From Thermaceae bacterium (GTDB lineage: Bacteria > Deinococcota > Deinococci > Deinococcales > Marinithermaceae): a DNA stretch of 6,065 bases. Position numbers and translations under genes: made by a program. This document shows positions 1-5,089 of the stretch, in pieces (position 1 is the stretch's first letter; the number at the start of each line of letters is the position of its first letter). The stretch spans positions 1-6,065 of the forward strand of contig JALVVO010000266.1 of the NCBI GenBank assembly GCA_027023345.1. The letters run 5' to 3'. Under the pieces are notes generated by a model. The model was not told the origin of the DNA and ran no database searches. It was given only the letters and a program-made list of their open reading frames with translations.

Positions 1-359
1 TCCGCATCCCCACCCCCACCGCGATGTTCGCCCTCGCGGCGCTCGCAAACCCCGGCTACCTGGCTGAGACGGTGGAGAAGATCCGCCGCGAGCGGGAGCG
101 GGTCTACCTCGAGCTCAAGGCCCACCCCACCTGGCAGGTCTACAAGAGCCACACCAACTTCCTCCTGGTGCGCACGCCCGACGCCGAGGCCGCGTTCCAG
201 GGCCTCTTGAAGAAGGGCGTGCTGGTGCGGCGCATGGACAACCAACCGGGGCTCGAGGGCTGCATCCGGGTGACGATCGGCACCCCGGTGGAAAACGACG
301 CCTTCTTGAAGGCGGCCTTTGAACTCGCGGAGGAAAAGGGTGCGGAAGGCCAAGGTTGA
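1..359 (+). CDS. hisC: Histidinol-phosphate aminotransferase, 3' end (5' end outside window)
   Basis: This is the C-terminal part, about 118 residues, of a PLP-dependent fold type I aminotransferase. It is read in the frame whose first complete codon starts at position 3, and ends at TGA 357-359. HisC converts imidazole-acetol phosphate and glutamate to histidinol phosphate in the cytoplasm. The visible part is the small C-terminal domain. The block SHTNFLLVRT is followed by a GVLVRRM segment and then by IRVTIGTPVEN, whose Arg codon lies at 267-269. In this family that arginine belongs to the site binding the substrate carboxylate or phosphate. The PLP-binding lysine and the large domain lie upstream and cannot be checked. 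The methionine at 24 is internal: in-frame coding runs up to the window edge. The next gene, hisB, starts inside this one, which supports an operon and the his assignment over other class I/II aminotransferases. Confidence 0.88.
   Translation, partial: RIPTPTAMFALAALANPGYLAETVEKIRRERERVYLELKAHPTWQVYKSHTNFLLVRTPDAEAAFQGLLKKGVLVRRMDNQPGLEGCIRVTIGTPVENDAFLKAAFELAEEKGAEGQG
329..333 (+). promoter_or_regulatory. Ribosome binding site of hisB
   Basis: GGAGG lies inside the end of hisC, six bases before GTG 340. It decides the GTG start over the in-frame TTG at 319 and implies that hisB is translated from the same message as hisC. Confidence 0.75.
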
Positions 360-924
360 ACGCGTTACCGAGGAGACCGAGGTCCGGATCGAGCTCGACC
401 TCGACGGACCGCCCCTGGCCCGGGTGGAGACGGGGCTGGGGTTTTTGGACCACCTGATGAAGAGCTTCGCCCGCCACGGGCGCTTCGCTCTCGCGATCGA
501 GGCCGAAGGCGACCTTGAGGTGGACGTCCACCACCTGGTGGAGGACGTGGGGATCACCCTGGGGATGGCCCTCGACAAGGCGCTCGGGTCCCGGGCGGGG
601 ATCGAGCGCTTCGGCGAAGCCACTGTCCCCATGGACGAGACCCTGGTGCAGGCGGTGCTCGACCTCTCGGGCCGCCCCTACCTCGCCTTCGCCCCCGAGG
701 AGCTCAAGGTCGAGGGCGCCCCCGGCGGGGTGAACGCCTACCACTTCCGGGAGTTCCTGCGGGGGTTCGCCAATCACGGCCGGCTCACCCTCCACCTTCG
801 CCTGCTCGCCGGGCGGGAGGCCCACCACGTGCTCGAGGCCGGCACCAAGGCCCTCGCCCGCGCCCTCTACCAGGCGACGCGGATCACCCGCGAGGACGTG
901 CCGAGTACGAAGGAAGTATTATGA
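340..924 (+). CDS. hisB: Imidazoleglycerol-phosphate dehydratase
   Basis: The product is 194 residues, the normal size of a monofunctional IGPD without the phosphatase domain of the enterobacterial fusion. It dehydrates imidazole-glycerol phosphate to imidazole-acetol phosphate, the substrate of HisC next door. Family landmarks are GLGFLDH (residues 32-38), the first metal-binding block DVHHLVED (62-69), MDE (98-100), FREFLRGFANHGR (136-148) and the second metal block EAHHVLEA (160-167). The two His-His-x-x-Glu repeats are the manganese ligands of this family. GTG 340 was chosen because GGAGG at 329-333 lies six bases upstream and the protein then begins like the Thermus enzyme; TTG 319 in the same frame lacks this spacing. 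The gene overlaps hisC by 20 bases. One oddity is the sequence HHVLEAGTKA, where most relatives have Phe before the Lys; this is Thr here. The stop TGA 922-924 overlaps an ATG at 921. Confidence 0.96.
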   Translation: MRKAKVERVTEETEVRIELDLDGPPLARVETGLGFLDHLMKSFARHGRFALAIEAEGDLEVDVHHLVEDVGITLGMALDKALGSRAGIERFGEATVPMDETLVQAVLDLSGRPYLAFAPEELKVEGAPGGVNAYHFREFLRGFANHGRLTLHLRLLAGREAHHVLEAGTKALARALYQATRITREDVPSTKEVL

Positions 925-1013
925 AAAGCTCGTGGCCAGTGGCTTGTGGCCTGTGGAATGAAGGGGATCCTTTTTCCCACAAGCCACAAGCTACAAGCTA
1001 CAAGCCTTCCTGA
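921..1013 (+). CDS. Possible 30-codon leader frame ahead of hisH
   Basis: An ATG at 921 overlaps the hisB stop as ATGA, with AAGGAAG at 910-916 at a usable Shine-Dalgarno distance. The frame runs 30 codons through the inverted repeat and stops at TGA 1011-1013, one base before the hisH ATG at 1015. The predicted peptide begins MKSSWPVACG and resembles no family I know; its sequence is simply a readthrough of the repeat. The likely value of the frame is mechanistic: ribosomes leaving hisB could start here, finish at 1013 and reinitiate on hisH, which has no convincing ribosome binding site of its own. Whether it is translated cannot be told from sequence. It may instead be the relic of the original hisH start. 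Confidence 0.3.
   Translation: MKSSWPVACGLWNEGDPFSHKPQATSYKPS
928..1005 (+). repeat. Imperfect inverted repeat with four 7-base units per arm
   Basis: The left arm at 928-955 consists of GCTCGTG, GCCAGTG, GCTTGTG and GCCTGTG. The right arm at 978-1005 consists of CACAAGC, CACAAGC, TACAAGC and TACAAGC. Folded on each other, 22 of 28 positions are Watson-Crick pairs and two more are G-U. About 22 bases separate the arms, including the palindrome AAGG-ATCCTT type core around GGATCC 965-970 and a T5 run at 971-975. It lies between hisB and hisH and is the only copy in the window. It is not a CRISPR array: the units are too short, there are no spacers, and the array is inverted. It looks like a small dispersed intergenic repeat or a MITE-like remnant. 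Confidence 0.8.
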
Positions 1014-1014
1014 C

Positions 1015-1617
1015 ATGAAAACCCTCGTCATCGACTACGGCTCGGGGAACGTGCGGAGCGTGGCCAAGGCGCTCGAGGCGAGCGGTTTTGCGGTCCGGGT
1101 CTCGGCCTCGCCCAAGGACGCCGAGGGCGCCGACCTCCTCGTCCTCCCCGGCCAGGGCCATTTCCGCCAGGTGATGGAGGCCTTTAGGGCCTCGGGCTTC
1201 GAAGACGCGGTGCGGCGGCACCTCGAGGCCGGCCGCCCCTTCCTCGGGATCTGCGTCGGGCTCCAGCTCCTCTTCGAGGGCTCGGAGGAGGCCCCCGGCA
1301 CCCCCGGCCTCGGCCTCGTTTCCGGCGTGGTCCGCCGCTTCCGGGCGCGCAAAGTCCCCCAGATGGGCTGGAATCGGGTCTTCTTCCGGACGGGCTCGCC
1401 CTTTGCTGAGCTCGAGGGCCGCCACTTCTACTTCGTTCACTCCTACTACGCCCCCCTCGTCCCCGAAACCGAGGGGGAGGCCGAGTACGAGGGCACGCGC
1501 TACACTGCGCTCCTCGCCCGCGAGAACCTCCTCGCTCCCCAGTTCCACCCCGAGAAGTCGAGCCGGGCGGGCCTTCGCTTCCTCGAGCTCACGCGGCGCT
1601 ACTTCGCGCGGCTTTGA
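1015..1617 (+). CDS. hisH: Imidazole glycerol phosphate synthase, glutaminase subunit HisH
   Basis: The product is 200 residues, a typical HisH length. It hydrolyses glutamine and channels ammonia to the HisF synthase subunit, making imidazole-glycerol phosphate (the HisB substrate) and AICAR. It is a class I (triad) glutamine amidotransferase. LVIDYGSGN (4-12) is the N-terminal strand motif, LPGQGHF (44-50) the oxyanion-hole region, and FLGICVGLQ (77-85) holds the nucleophile Cys80. KVPQMGWN (113-120) and HFYFVHSYY (137-145) are family blocks, and QFHPEKS (177-183) gives the catalytic His178 and Glu180. ATG 1015 fits the family start. Reading can be extended to GTG 946, but that would translate the repeat. 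No Shine-Dalgarno motif precedes 1015, which is odd here and is explained if the upstream repeat is an insertion. HisF is not in the window. The 3' end overlaps the convergent kinase gene by 29 bases. Confidence 0.96.
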   Translation: MKTLVIDYGSGNVRSVAKALEASGFAVRVSASPKDAEGADLLVLPGQGHFRQVMEAFRASGFEDAVRRHLEAGRPFLGICVGLQLLFEGSEEAPGTPGLGLVSGVVRRFRARKVPQMGWNRVFFRTGSPFAELEGRHFYFVHSYYAPLVPETEGEAEYEGTRYTALLARENLLAPQFHPEKSSRAGLRFLELTRRYFARL

Positions 1618-2518
1618 GGTCCTCGACCCGCACGAGCCGCCCCTGGGCCCCCACCGCGGTGGTGGCGAGCGCCCCGGCCACGTTGCCGATCCGGGCCGCC
1701 TCGACCAGGGGGAGCCCCTGCATCACCCCGTGCACGAACCCGGCGGTGAAGGCGTCGCCGGCGCCGGTGGTGTCCACCACCTCCTCGACCTCGAAGGGCT
1801 CGACCAGCGCCTCCTCCTCGGGCGTGGCCACGATCGCCCCGAGCGGCCCCACCTTGACGACCTGGCGCTCGATCCCCGCCTCCCGGAGCGCGGCGATCCC
1901 CTCGCTGATCGAGCCGGCTCCGGTCAGCCCGAGGAGCTCGCTCTGGTTCAAAAGCAGGTAGTCGGCGGGCGCCAGCCGGGGAACGAGATCGGCGCCGGCC
2001 TGCCGCACGGCCCCGGTCCCCAGGTCCACGAAGACCGGGATCCCCCGCTTCTTCGCCGCCGCCATCGCCTTCACCGCGTACTCCCGCTGGGGCCCGCCCA
2101 CCAGGGCGTAGGCCGACACGATCACCGCGTCCATGGTGTCGAGCACGCGGGGCTTGAAGCCGGCGGCGTCCAGGTGGCGGCTCGCGCCCACGCTCGCCAC
2201 CATGCTGCGCTCGCCGCCGGGGAGCAGGAAGACGAGCACGCTGGTGGTGGGGTGCTCGGGGTCCTCCTGCAGGTAGCGGAGGTCCACCCCTGCCTTTTTA
2301 AGCCCCTCCAGCGCGATCGCCGAGAGCGGCCCGCTCCCCACCCTCGAGGCCAAGAAGACCGTGTGCCCGAGGCTTGCAAGCTGCGCCGCCACGGTGGCCG
2401 CGGCCCCGCCGGGGCGGTAGAGCATGCGGCGGGCGGCGACCTCCTCGCCGGGCTCGGGCAGCCGGTCCACCTGGTAGATCAGGTCAACGGAAACGTCCCC
2501 AACCACGAAGAAGCGCAT
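1589..2518 (-). CDS. PfkB/ribokinase-family carbohydrate (or nucleoside) kinase
   Basis: The product is 309 residues, the usual length for the family, which transfers phosphate from ATP to a hydroxyl of a sugar, nucleoside or related compound. The N-terminal GDVSVDL (7-13) carries the substrate-binding Asp region. RPGGAAATVAAQLASLG (35-51) corresponds to PfkB signature 1. NQSE (191-194) is the NxxE motif linked to Mg/phosphate handling. DTTGAGDAFTAGF (249-261) is signature 2, with the catalytic base Asp255 and anion-hole glycines. The substrate cannot be read from this: fructokinase, ribokinase, KDG kinase and nucleoside kinases share all these motifs, so no symbol is given. ATG at 2516-2518 is supported by AGGAGG (complement of 2527-2532) eight bases upstream. 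It is transcribed alone, divergent from cydA and convergent with hisH. Neither neighbour suggests its substrate. Confidence 0.93.
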   Translation of the reverse strand: MRFFVVGDVSVDLIYQVDRLPEPGEEVAARRMLYRPGGAAATVAAQLASLGHTVFLASRVGSGPLSAIALEGLKKAGVDLRYLQEDPEHPTTSVLVFLLPGGERSMVASVGASRHLDAAGFKPRVLDTMDAVIVSAYALVGGPQREYAVKAMAAAKKRGIPVFVDLGTGAVRQAGADLVPRLAPADYLLLNQSELLGLTGAGSISEGIAALREAGIERQVVKVGPLGAIVATPEEEALVEPFEVEEVVDTTGAGDAFTAGFVHGVMQGLPLVEAARIGNVAGALATTAVGAQGRLVRVEDLKAARSSAA

Positions 2519-2526
2519 CGAAACGG

Positions 2527-2532
2527 CCTCCT
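2527..2532 (-). promoter_or_regulatory. Ribosome binding site of the PfkB-family kinase
   Basis: On the minus strand this reads AGGAGG, the full consensus, eight bases from the ATG at 2518. It fixes the start of the kinase gene. Confidence 0.8.
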
Positions 2533-2546
2533 ACTTGGCTTAGCCC

Positions 2547-2552
2547 ACTATA
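2547..2552 (-). promoter_or_regulatory. Candidate -10 element of the kinase promoter
   Basis: The minus strand reads TATAGT here, five of six matches to TATAAT. It would place transcription start near 2540 and leave a leader of about 20 bases that still contains the AGGAGG. No good -35 hexamer is visible 16-18 bases upstream (the best is TCGCCG), so this is a weak or activator-dependent call. Confidence 0.4.
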
Positions 2553-2589
2553 CCCCGAGTCGCGGTCGGCGGCGACGGTTGCACGGACG

Positions 2590-2613
2590 TTCAATAGTTC
2601 AGGTATTCAGATA
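2590..2613 (+). repeat. Three tandem 8-base TTCA-N4 units upstream of cydA
   Basis: TTCAATAG (2590-2597), TTCAGGTA (2598-2605) and TTCAGATA (2606-2613) follow one another without gaps. A related CTCAGGAT occurs at 2620-2627. The units lie 70-90 bases before the cydA start in the AT-rich stretch. They could be regulator half-sites or just a degenerate simple repeat. Confidence 0.5.
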
Positions 2614-2663
2614 AAAATACTCAGGATTTATGTCCCTAGCCCCAGGTCCTATTGCGAACTATT
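2593..2663. repeat. Spaced perfect 8-base inverted repeat in the cydA upstream region
   Basis: AATAGTTC at 2593-2600 is the exact reverse complement of GAACTATT at 2656-2663. A shorter inverted copy CTATTG is at 2649-2654, opposite CAATAG at 2592-2597. The 55-base separation is long for a single operator but would suit looping or a large stem in the leader RNA. Confidence 0.45.
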
Positions 2664-2670
2664 CGTATTT

Positions 2671-2679
2671 AGGGTGATC
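2671..2679 (+). promoter_or_regulatory. Ribosome binding site of cydA
   Basis: AGGGTGATC contains GGTGATC, which is complementary to the 3' end of bacterial 16S rRNA. It sits just before ATG 2683 and supports that start over any of the upstream in-frame positions. Confidence 0.65.
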
Positions 2680-2682
2680 GCC

Positions 2683-4062
2683 ATGGACGCACTCGGCTTG
2701 GCCCGCTTTCAGTTCGCCAGCACCACCACCTACCACTTCTTCTTCGTCCCCCTCACGCTCGGCCTCTCGATCCTGGTGGCCTACATGGAGACGGTGTACG
2801 TCGCCACCGGGGACGCCCGGTACAAGAAGCTCGCCAAGTTCTACGGCACCCTCTTCATGATCAACTTCGCCCTCGGGGTGGTCACCGGGCTGGTGCAGGA
2901 GTTCCAGTTCGGCATGAACTGGTCGGGCTACTCGCGGTTCATGGGCGACATCTTCGGGGTACCGCTGGCGATCGAGGCGCTGCTCGCCTTCTTCCTCGAG
3001 TCCACCTTCCTGGGCGTCTGGTACTTCACCTGGGACAAGGTGCCCAAGGGGTTGCACGCGCTCTTCATCTGGCTGGTGGCGATCGGGTCCAACCTCTCCG
3101 CGCTTTGGATCCTGATCGCCAACTCCTTCATGCAGCACCCGGTGGGCTACCGCCTGGAGAACGGGCGGGCGTTGCTCGAGAGCTTCCCGGCGCTCTTTTT
3201 GAACCCCCACGTCTGGCTGCAGTTCCCCCACACCCTCTTCGCCGCGCTGGCCACCGCCGGGTTCTTCGTCGCCGCGGTGGCGGCCTGGCACCTGCTCCGT
3301 GAGCACCGGGTGGACCTCTTCACCCGGGCGATGCGAATCGGCCTCTTCACCGGCTTCGTGGGCAGCCTTCTGGTGGCGGTGGTCGGCCACTATCAGGCCG
3401 ACTTCGTGGTGCGCCACCAACCGATGAAGTTCGCGGCGATGGAGGCGATCTGGGAGGACCTGGCCGAGCCCGCCCCCTGGACCCTCTACGCCGCGATCGA
3501 CGAAAAGGCCCAGGAGAACCGGTTCGAGCTCAAGCTCCCCGGGGTGCTCTCCTTGCTCACCCACGCGCCGGAGAACGAGCAGGGGAAACGGGTCTTCCCC
3601 GGCATCAAGACCCTCGAGAAGCGATACGAGGAACGCTTCGGCCCCGGCCACTACGTGCCCCCGGTCAAGCTCACCTTCTTTAGCTTCCGGGTCATGGTCC
3701 TGAGCGGCCTGCTCATGCTGCTCCTCGCCGCGGTCGGCCTTTTGTTGCTCGCGCAAAACCGGCTGGTCGCGGCGAAGGGGTTCCTCGCCGCGCTCATCTG
3801 GGCCGTGCTCCTTCCCTACATCGGCAACACCGCCGGCTGGTGGACCGCCGAGTTCGGGCGTCAGCCCTGGATGGTGCAGGACCTGCTCACCATCTACCAG
3901 GGCGTGACCCCCGAGAGCGTGGTCTCCGCCGGGATGGTGCTCCTCTCCTCGGTGGGCTTCACCCTCCTCTACCTGGCGCTCGGGGCGATCGACGTCTGGC
4001 TCCTCGTCCGCTACGCCCAGTCCGACCCCGAGGCCGAGGCCAAGACGGCGCTCAGCTACTAG
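2683..4062 (+). CDS. cydA: Cytochrome bd quinol oxidase subunit I (short Q-loop type)
   Basis: The product is 459 residues. It is the heme-bearing membrane subunit that oxidises quinol and reduces oxygen to water. About nine membrane helices are visible (near 14-40, 53-75, 92-115, 123-148, 180-203, 217-240, 333-357, 364-385 and 412-445). By alignment in the head with E. coli CydA, His18 in TTYHFFFVPLTLG matches the high-spin heme ligand His19, and Glu98 and Glu106 match Glu99 and Glu107. His183 in FPHT and Met338 in FRVM match the heme b558 ligands His186 and Met393. Lys249 and Glu254 in QPMKFAAMEA match the quinol-site Lys252 and Glu257, and GRQPW is at 392-396. The segment between Glu254 and the next helix is only about 75 residues, so this is the short Q-loop form, as in Gram-positive and some thermophile enzymes, against 522 residues in E. 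coli. ATG 2683 gives the family N-terminus. cydB follows after 12 bases. Confidence 0.97.
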   Translation: MDALGLARFQFASTTTYHFFFVPLTLGLSILVAYMETVYVATGDARYKKLAKFYGTLFMINFALGVVTGLVQEFQFGMNWSGYSRFMGDIFGVPLAIEALLAFFLESTFLGVWYFTWDKVPKGLHALFIWLVAIGSNLSALWILIANSFMQHPVGYRLENGRALLESFPALFLNPHVWLQFPHTLFAALATAGFFVAAVAAWHLLREHRVDLFTRAMRIGLFTGFVGSLLVAVVGHYQADFVVRHQPMKFAAMEAIWEDLAEPAPWTLYAAIDEKAQENRFELKLPGVLSLLTHAPENEQGKRVFPGIKTLEKRYEERFGPGHYVPPVKLTFFSFRVMVLSGLLMLLLAAVGLLLLAQNRLVAAKGFLAALIWAVLLPYIGNTAGWWTAEFGRQPWMVQDLLTIYQGVTPESVVSAGMVLLSSVGFTLLYLALGAIDVWLLVRYAQSDPEAEAKTALSY

Positions 4063-4066
4063 GAGG
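4061..4066 (+). promoter_or_regulatory. Ribosome binding site of cydB
   Basis: AGGAGG overlaps the cydA stop codon TAG. It is eight bases from ATG 4075 but only two from the in-frame GTG 4069, so it selects ATG 4075 as the cydB start and couples the two genes. Confidence 0.8.
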
Positions 4067-4074
4067 CGGTGACG

Positions 4075-5088
4075 ATGGATCTGAACACGGTTTGGTTCGC
4101 GCTGGTCGCGGTACTCTTCATGGGCTTCTTCTTCCTCGAGGGCTTCGACTACGGCGTCGGCATCCTCCACCCCTTCGTCGCCCGAACCGACGAGGAACGC
4201 CGGGCGGTGATCCACACCATCGGCCCGGTCTGGGACGGCAACGAGGTCTGGATGATCACCGCCGGCGGCGCCATCTTCGCCGCCTTCCCCCAGTGGTACG
4301 CGACCCTGTTCTCGGGGTTCTACCTGGCGCTCTTCCTCATGCTGGTGGCGCTGATCCTCCGGGGCGTGGGCTTCGAGTTCCGCCAGAAGGTGGATCAACC
4401 TGGCTGGCGGAGCTTCTGGGACGGGATGATCTTCCTGGGCTCCCTCGTCCCCGCCCTGCTCTGGGGCGTGGCCGTGGCCAACCTCGTCCGGGGGGTGCCG
4501 ATCGGCGCCGACATGAACTACCAGGGTAGCTTCTGGACGCTTCTGAACCCCTATGGCCTCCTCGGCGGCGTCGCCGCCATCGCCGTCTTCACCTTCCATG
4601 GGGCCAACTTCCTGAGCCTGAAGCTCCCCGAGGCGATGGCCGACCGGGCCCGCGCCGCCGCCCAGGCCTCGGCCCCGGTCGCGGTGATCCTGGCGGTGCT
4701 CTTCGTCCTCGGCGGCTACGCCTACGGGCTCTTCGGCCGGGAGGGGCAGCTCCTCGCCTACCTCTTCGCCGTGCTCGCCGCGCTGGGCCTCCTCGCGGGC
4801 TGGTTCTTCCGGGCCCAAGGGGACGACGCCTTGGCCTTCTGGGCCACCGGACTCGGGGTTCTCTTCGCCACCGCCACGGTCTTCGCCGGGCTCTACCCCT
4901 ACGTCATGCCCTCGACCCTGAACCCGGAGTGGGGGCTCACGATCCATAACGCCTCCGCCAGCCCCTACACCCTGCGGGTCATGACCTACGTGGCGCTCGT
5001 CTTCACCCCCCTCGTCCTCCTCTACCAGGGCTGGACCTACTGGGTCTTCCGGGGCCGGGTGGAGCTCGGGGGCAAGGGAGGCTACTAG
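4075..5088 (+). CDS. cydB: Cytochrome bd quinol oxidase subunit II
   Basis: The product is 337 residues, the usual CydB length. It pairs with CydA in the cytoplasmic membrane; the subunit carries proton or oxygen channels rather than the main heme ligands. Family blocks are GFDYGVG (23-29), then GPVWDGNEVWMITAGGAIFAAFP spanning 50-72, where Asp54 of WDGN corresponds to the proton-channel Asp58 of E. coli CydB. Later blocks are YPYVMPS (274-280), the NASASPYTLRVM stretch (292-303) and YQGWTYWVF (317-325). About eight or nine hydrophobic helices are spread through the protein. ATG 4075 is chosen from the ribosome binding site spacing; GTG 4069 would add only two residues. The stop TAG 5086-5088 is one base from the next start, so cydA, cydB and cydD form one translationally coupled operon. 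There is no room for a CydX-type small subunit gene between cydB and cydD. Confidence 0.97.
   Translation: MDLNTVWFALVAVLFMGFFFLEGFDYGVGILHPFVARTDEERRAVIHTIGPVWDGNEVWMITAGGAIFAAFPQWYATLFSGFYLALFLMLVALILRGVGFEFRQKVDQPGWRSFWDGMIFLGSLVPALLWGVAVANLVRGVPIGADMNYQGSFWTLLNPYGLLGGVAAIAVFTFHGANFLSLKLPEAMADRARAAAQASAPVAVILAVLFVLGGYAYGLFGREGQLLAYLFAVLAALGLLAGWFFRAQGDDALAFWATGLGVLFATATVFAGLYPYVMPSTLNPEWGLTIHNASASPYTLRVMTYVALVFTPLVLLYQGWTYWVFRGRVELGGKGGY
5076..5081 (+). promoter_or_regulatory. Ribosome binding site of cydD
   Basis: GGGAGG lies in the last codons of cydB, eight bases from TTG 5090. It is the main reason to accept a TTG start; no ATG or GTG occurs in frame before codon 41. Confidence 0.65.
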
Positions 5089-5089
5089 G

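Larger units (their letters stand above)
921..1021 (+). mobile_element. Putative short inserted element with flanking ATGAAAA copies
   Basis: The 87 bases at 928-1014 are bounded by identical 7-base copies, ATGAAAA at 921-927 and ATGAAAA at 1015-1021. Removing one copy plus the insert joins the hisB end, its AAGGAAG motif, and ATGAAAACC directly. That gives a standard ATGA stop/start overlap with a ribosome binding site at normal spacing. This is what an intact hisB-hisH junction would be expected to look like. No transposase is encoded, so any movement would have needed a partner elsewhere. The heptad inverted repeat does not reach the right boundary: nine bases, 1006-1014, are unpaired. Chance matching of two MK-type starts is the main alternative. 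Confidence 0.45.
2519..2682. other. Divergent intergenic region between the kinase gene and cydA
   Basis: These 164 bases separate two divergently transcribed genes and must hold both promoters. The half near the kinase is GC-rich; the stretch from about 2587 to 2670 is much richer in A and T than anything else in the window. It contains TTCA-N4 tandem units, an 8-base inverted repeat and GTATTCAG/GTATTTAG copies at 2603-2610 and 2665-2672. For cydA the best sigma-70-like pairs are poor, for example TTGCAC 2579-2584 with TATTCA 2604-2609 at 19-base spacing, so I do not assign a promoter position. No clear Rex, FNR or ArcA consensus palindrome is visible. No gene or RNA is seen. Confidence 0.6.

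Noticed and set aside
319..339. TTG 319 as the start of hisB
   Set aside because: GTG 340 has GGAGG at ideal spacing and matches the family N-terminus; the TTG lies upstream of that motif.
115..828. Minus-strand open frame opposite hisC and hisB
   Set aside because: The frame runs opposite two genes with intact catalytic motifs, and its product shows no recognisable domain. It is a by-product of high GC content.
971..975. The T5 run in the hisB-hisH repeat as a terminator
   Set aside because: It lies in the loop of the large hairpin rather than after it, and the only upstream stem (AAGG/CCTT around GGAT) is too short; hisH lies downstream in the same operon.
978..1005. The tandem CACAAGC/TACAAGC units as a CRISPR array
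   Set aside because: The units are seven bases long, contiguous with no spacers, and paired with an inverted array. No cas genes are present.
946..1014. In-frame extension of hisH to GTG 946 or ATG 958
   Set aside because: It would translate the heptad repeat, lacks a ribosome binding site, and precedes the normal HisH start MKTLVIDYGSGN.
2374..2682. In-frame extension of cydA upstream of ATG 2683
   Set aside because: The extra residues are Arg/Pro-rich and antisense to the kinase gene. The CydA family starts at 2683, and the ribosome binding site is there.
3840..4529. Plus-strand open frame spanning the cydA-cydB junction in another frame
   Set aside because: The product is Arg/Gly/Pro-rich with no motif and overlaps two well-supported genes. 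It is an out-of-frame shadow.
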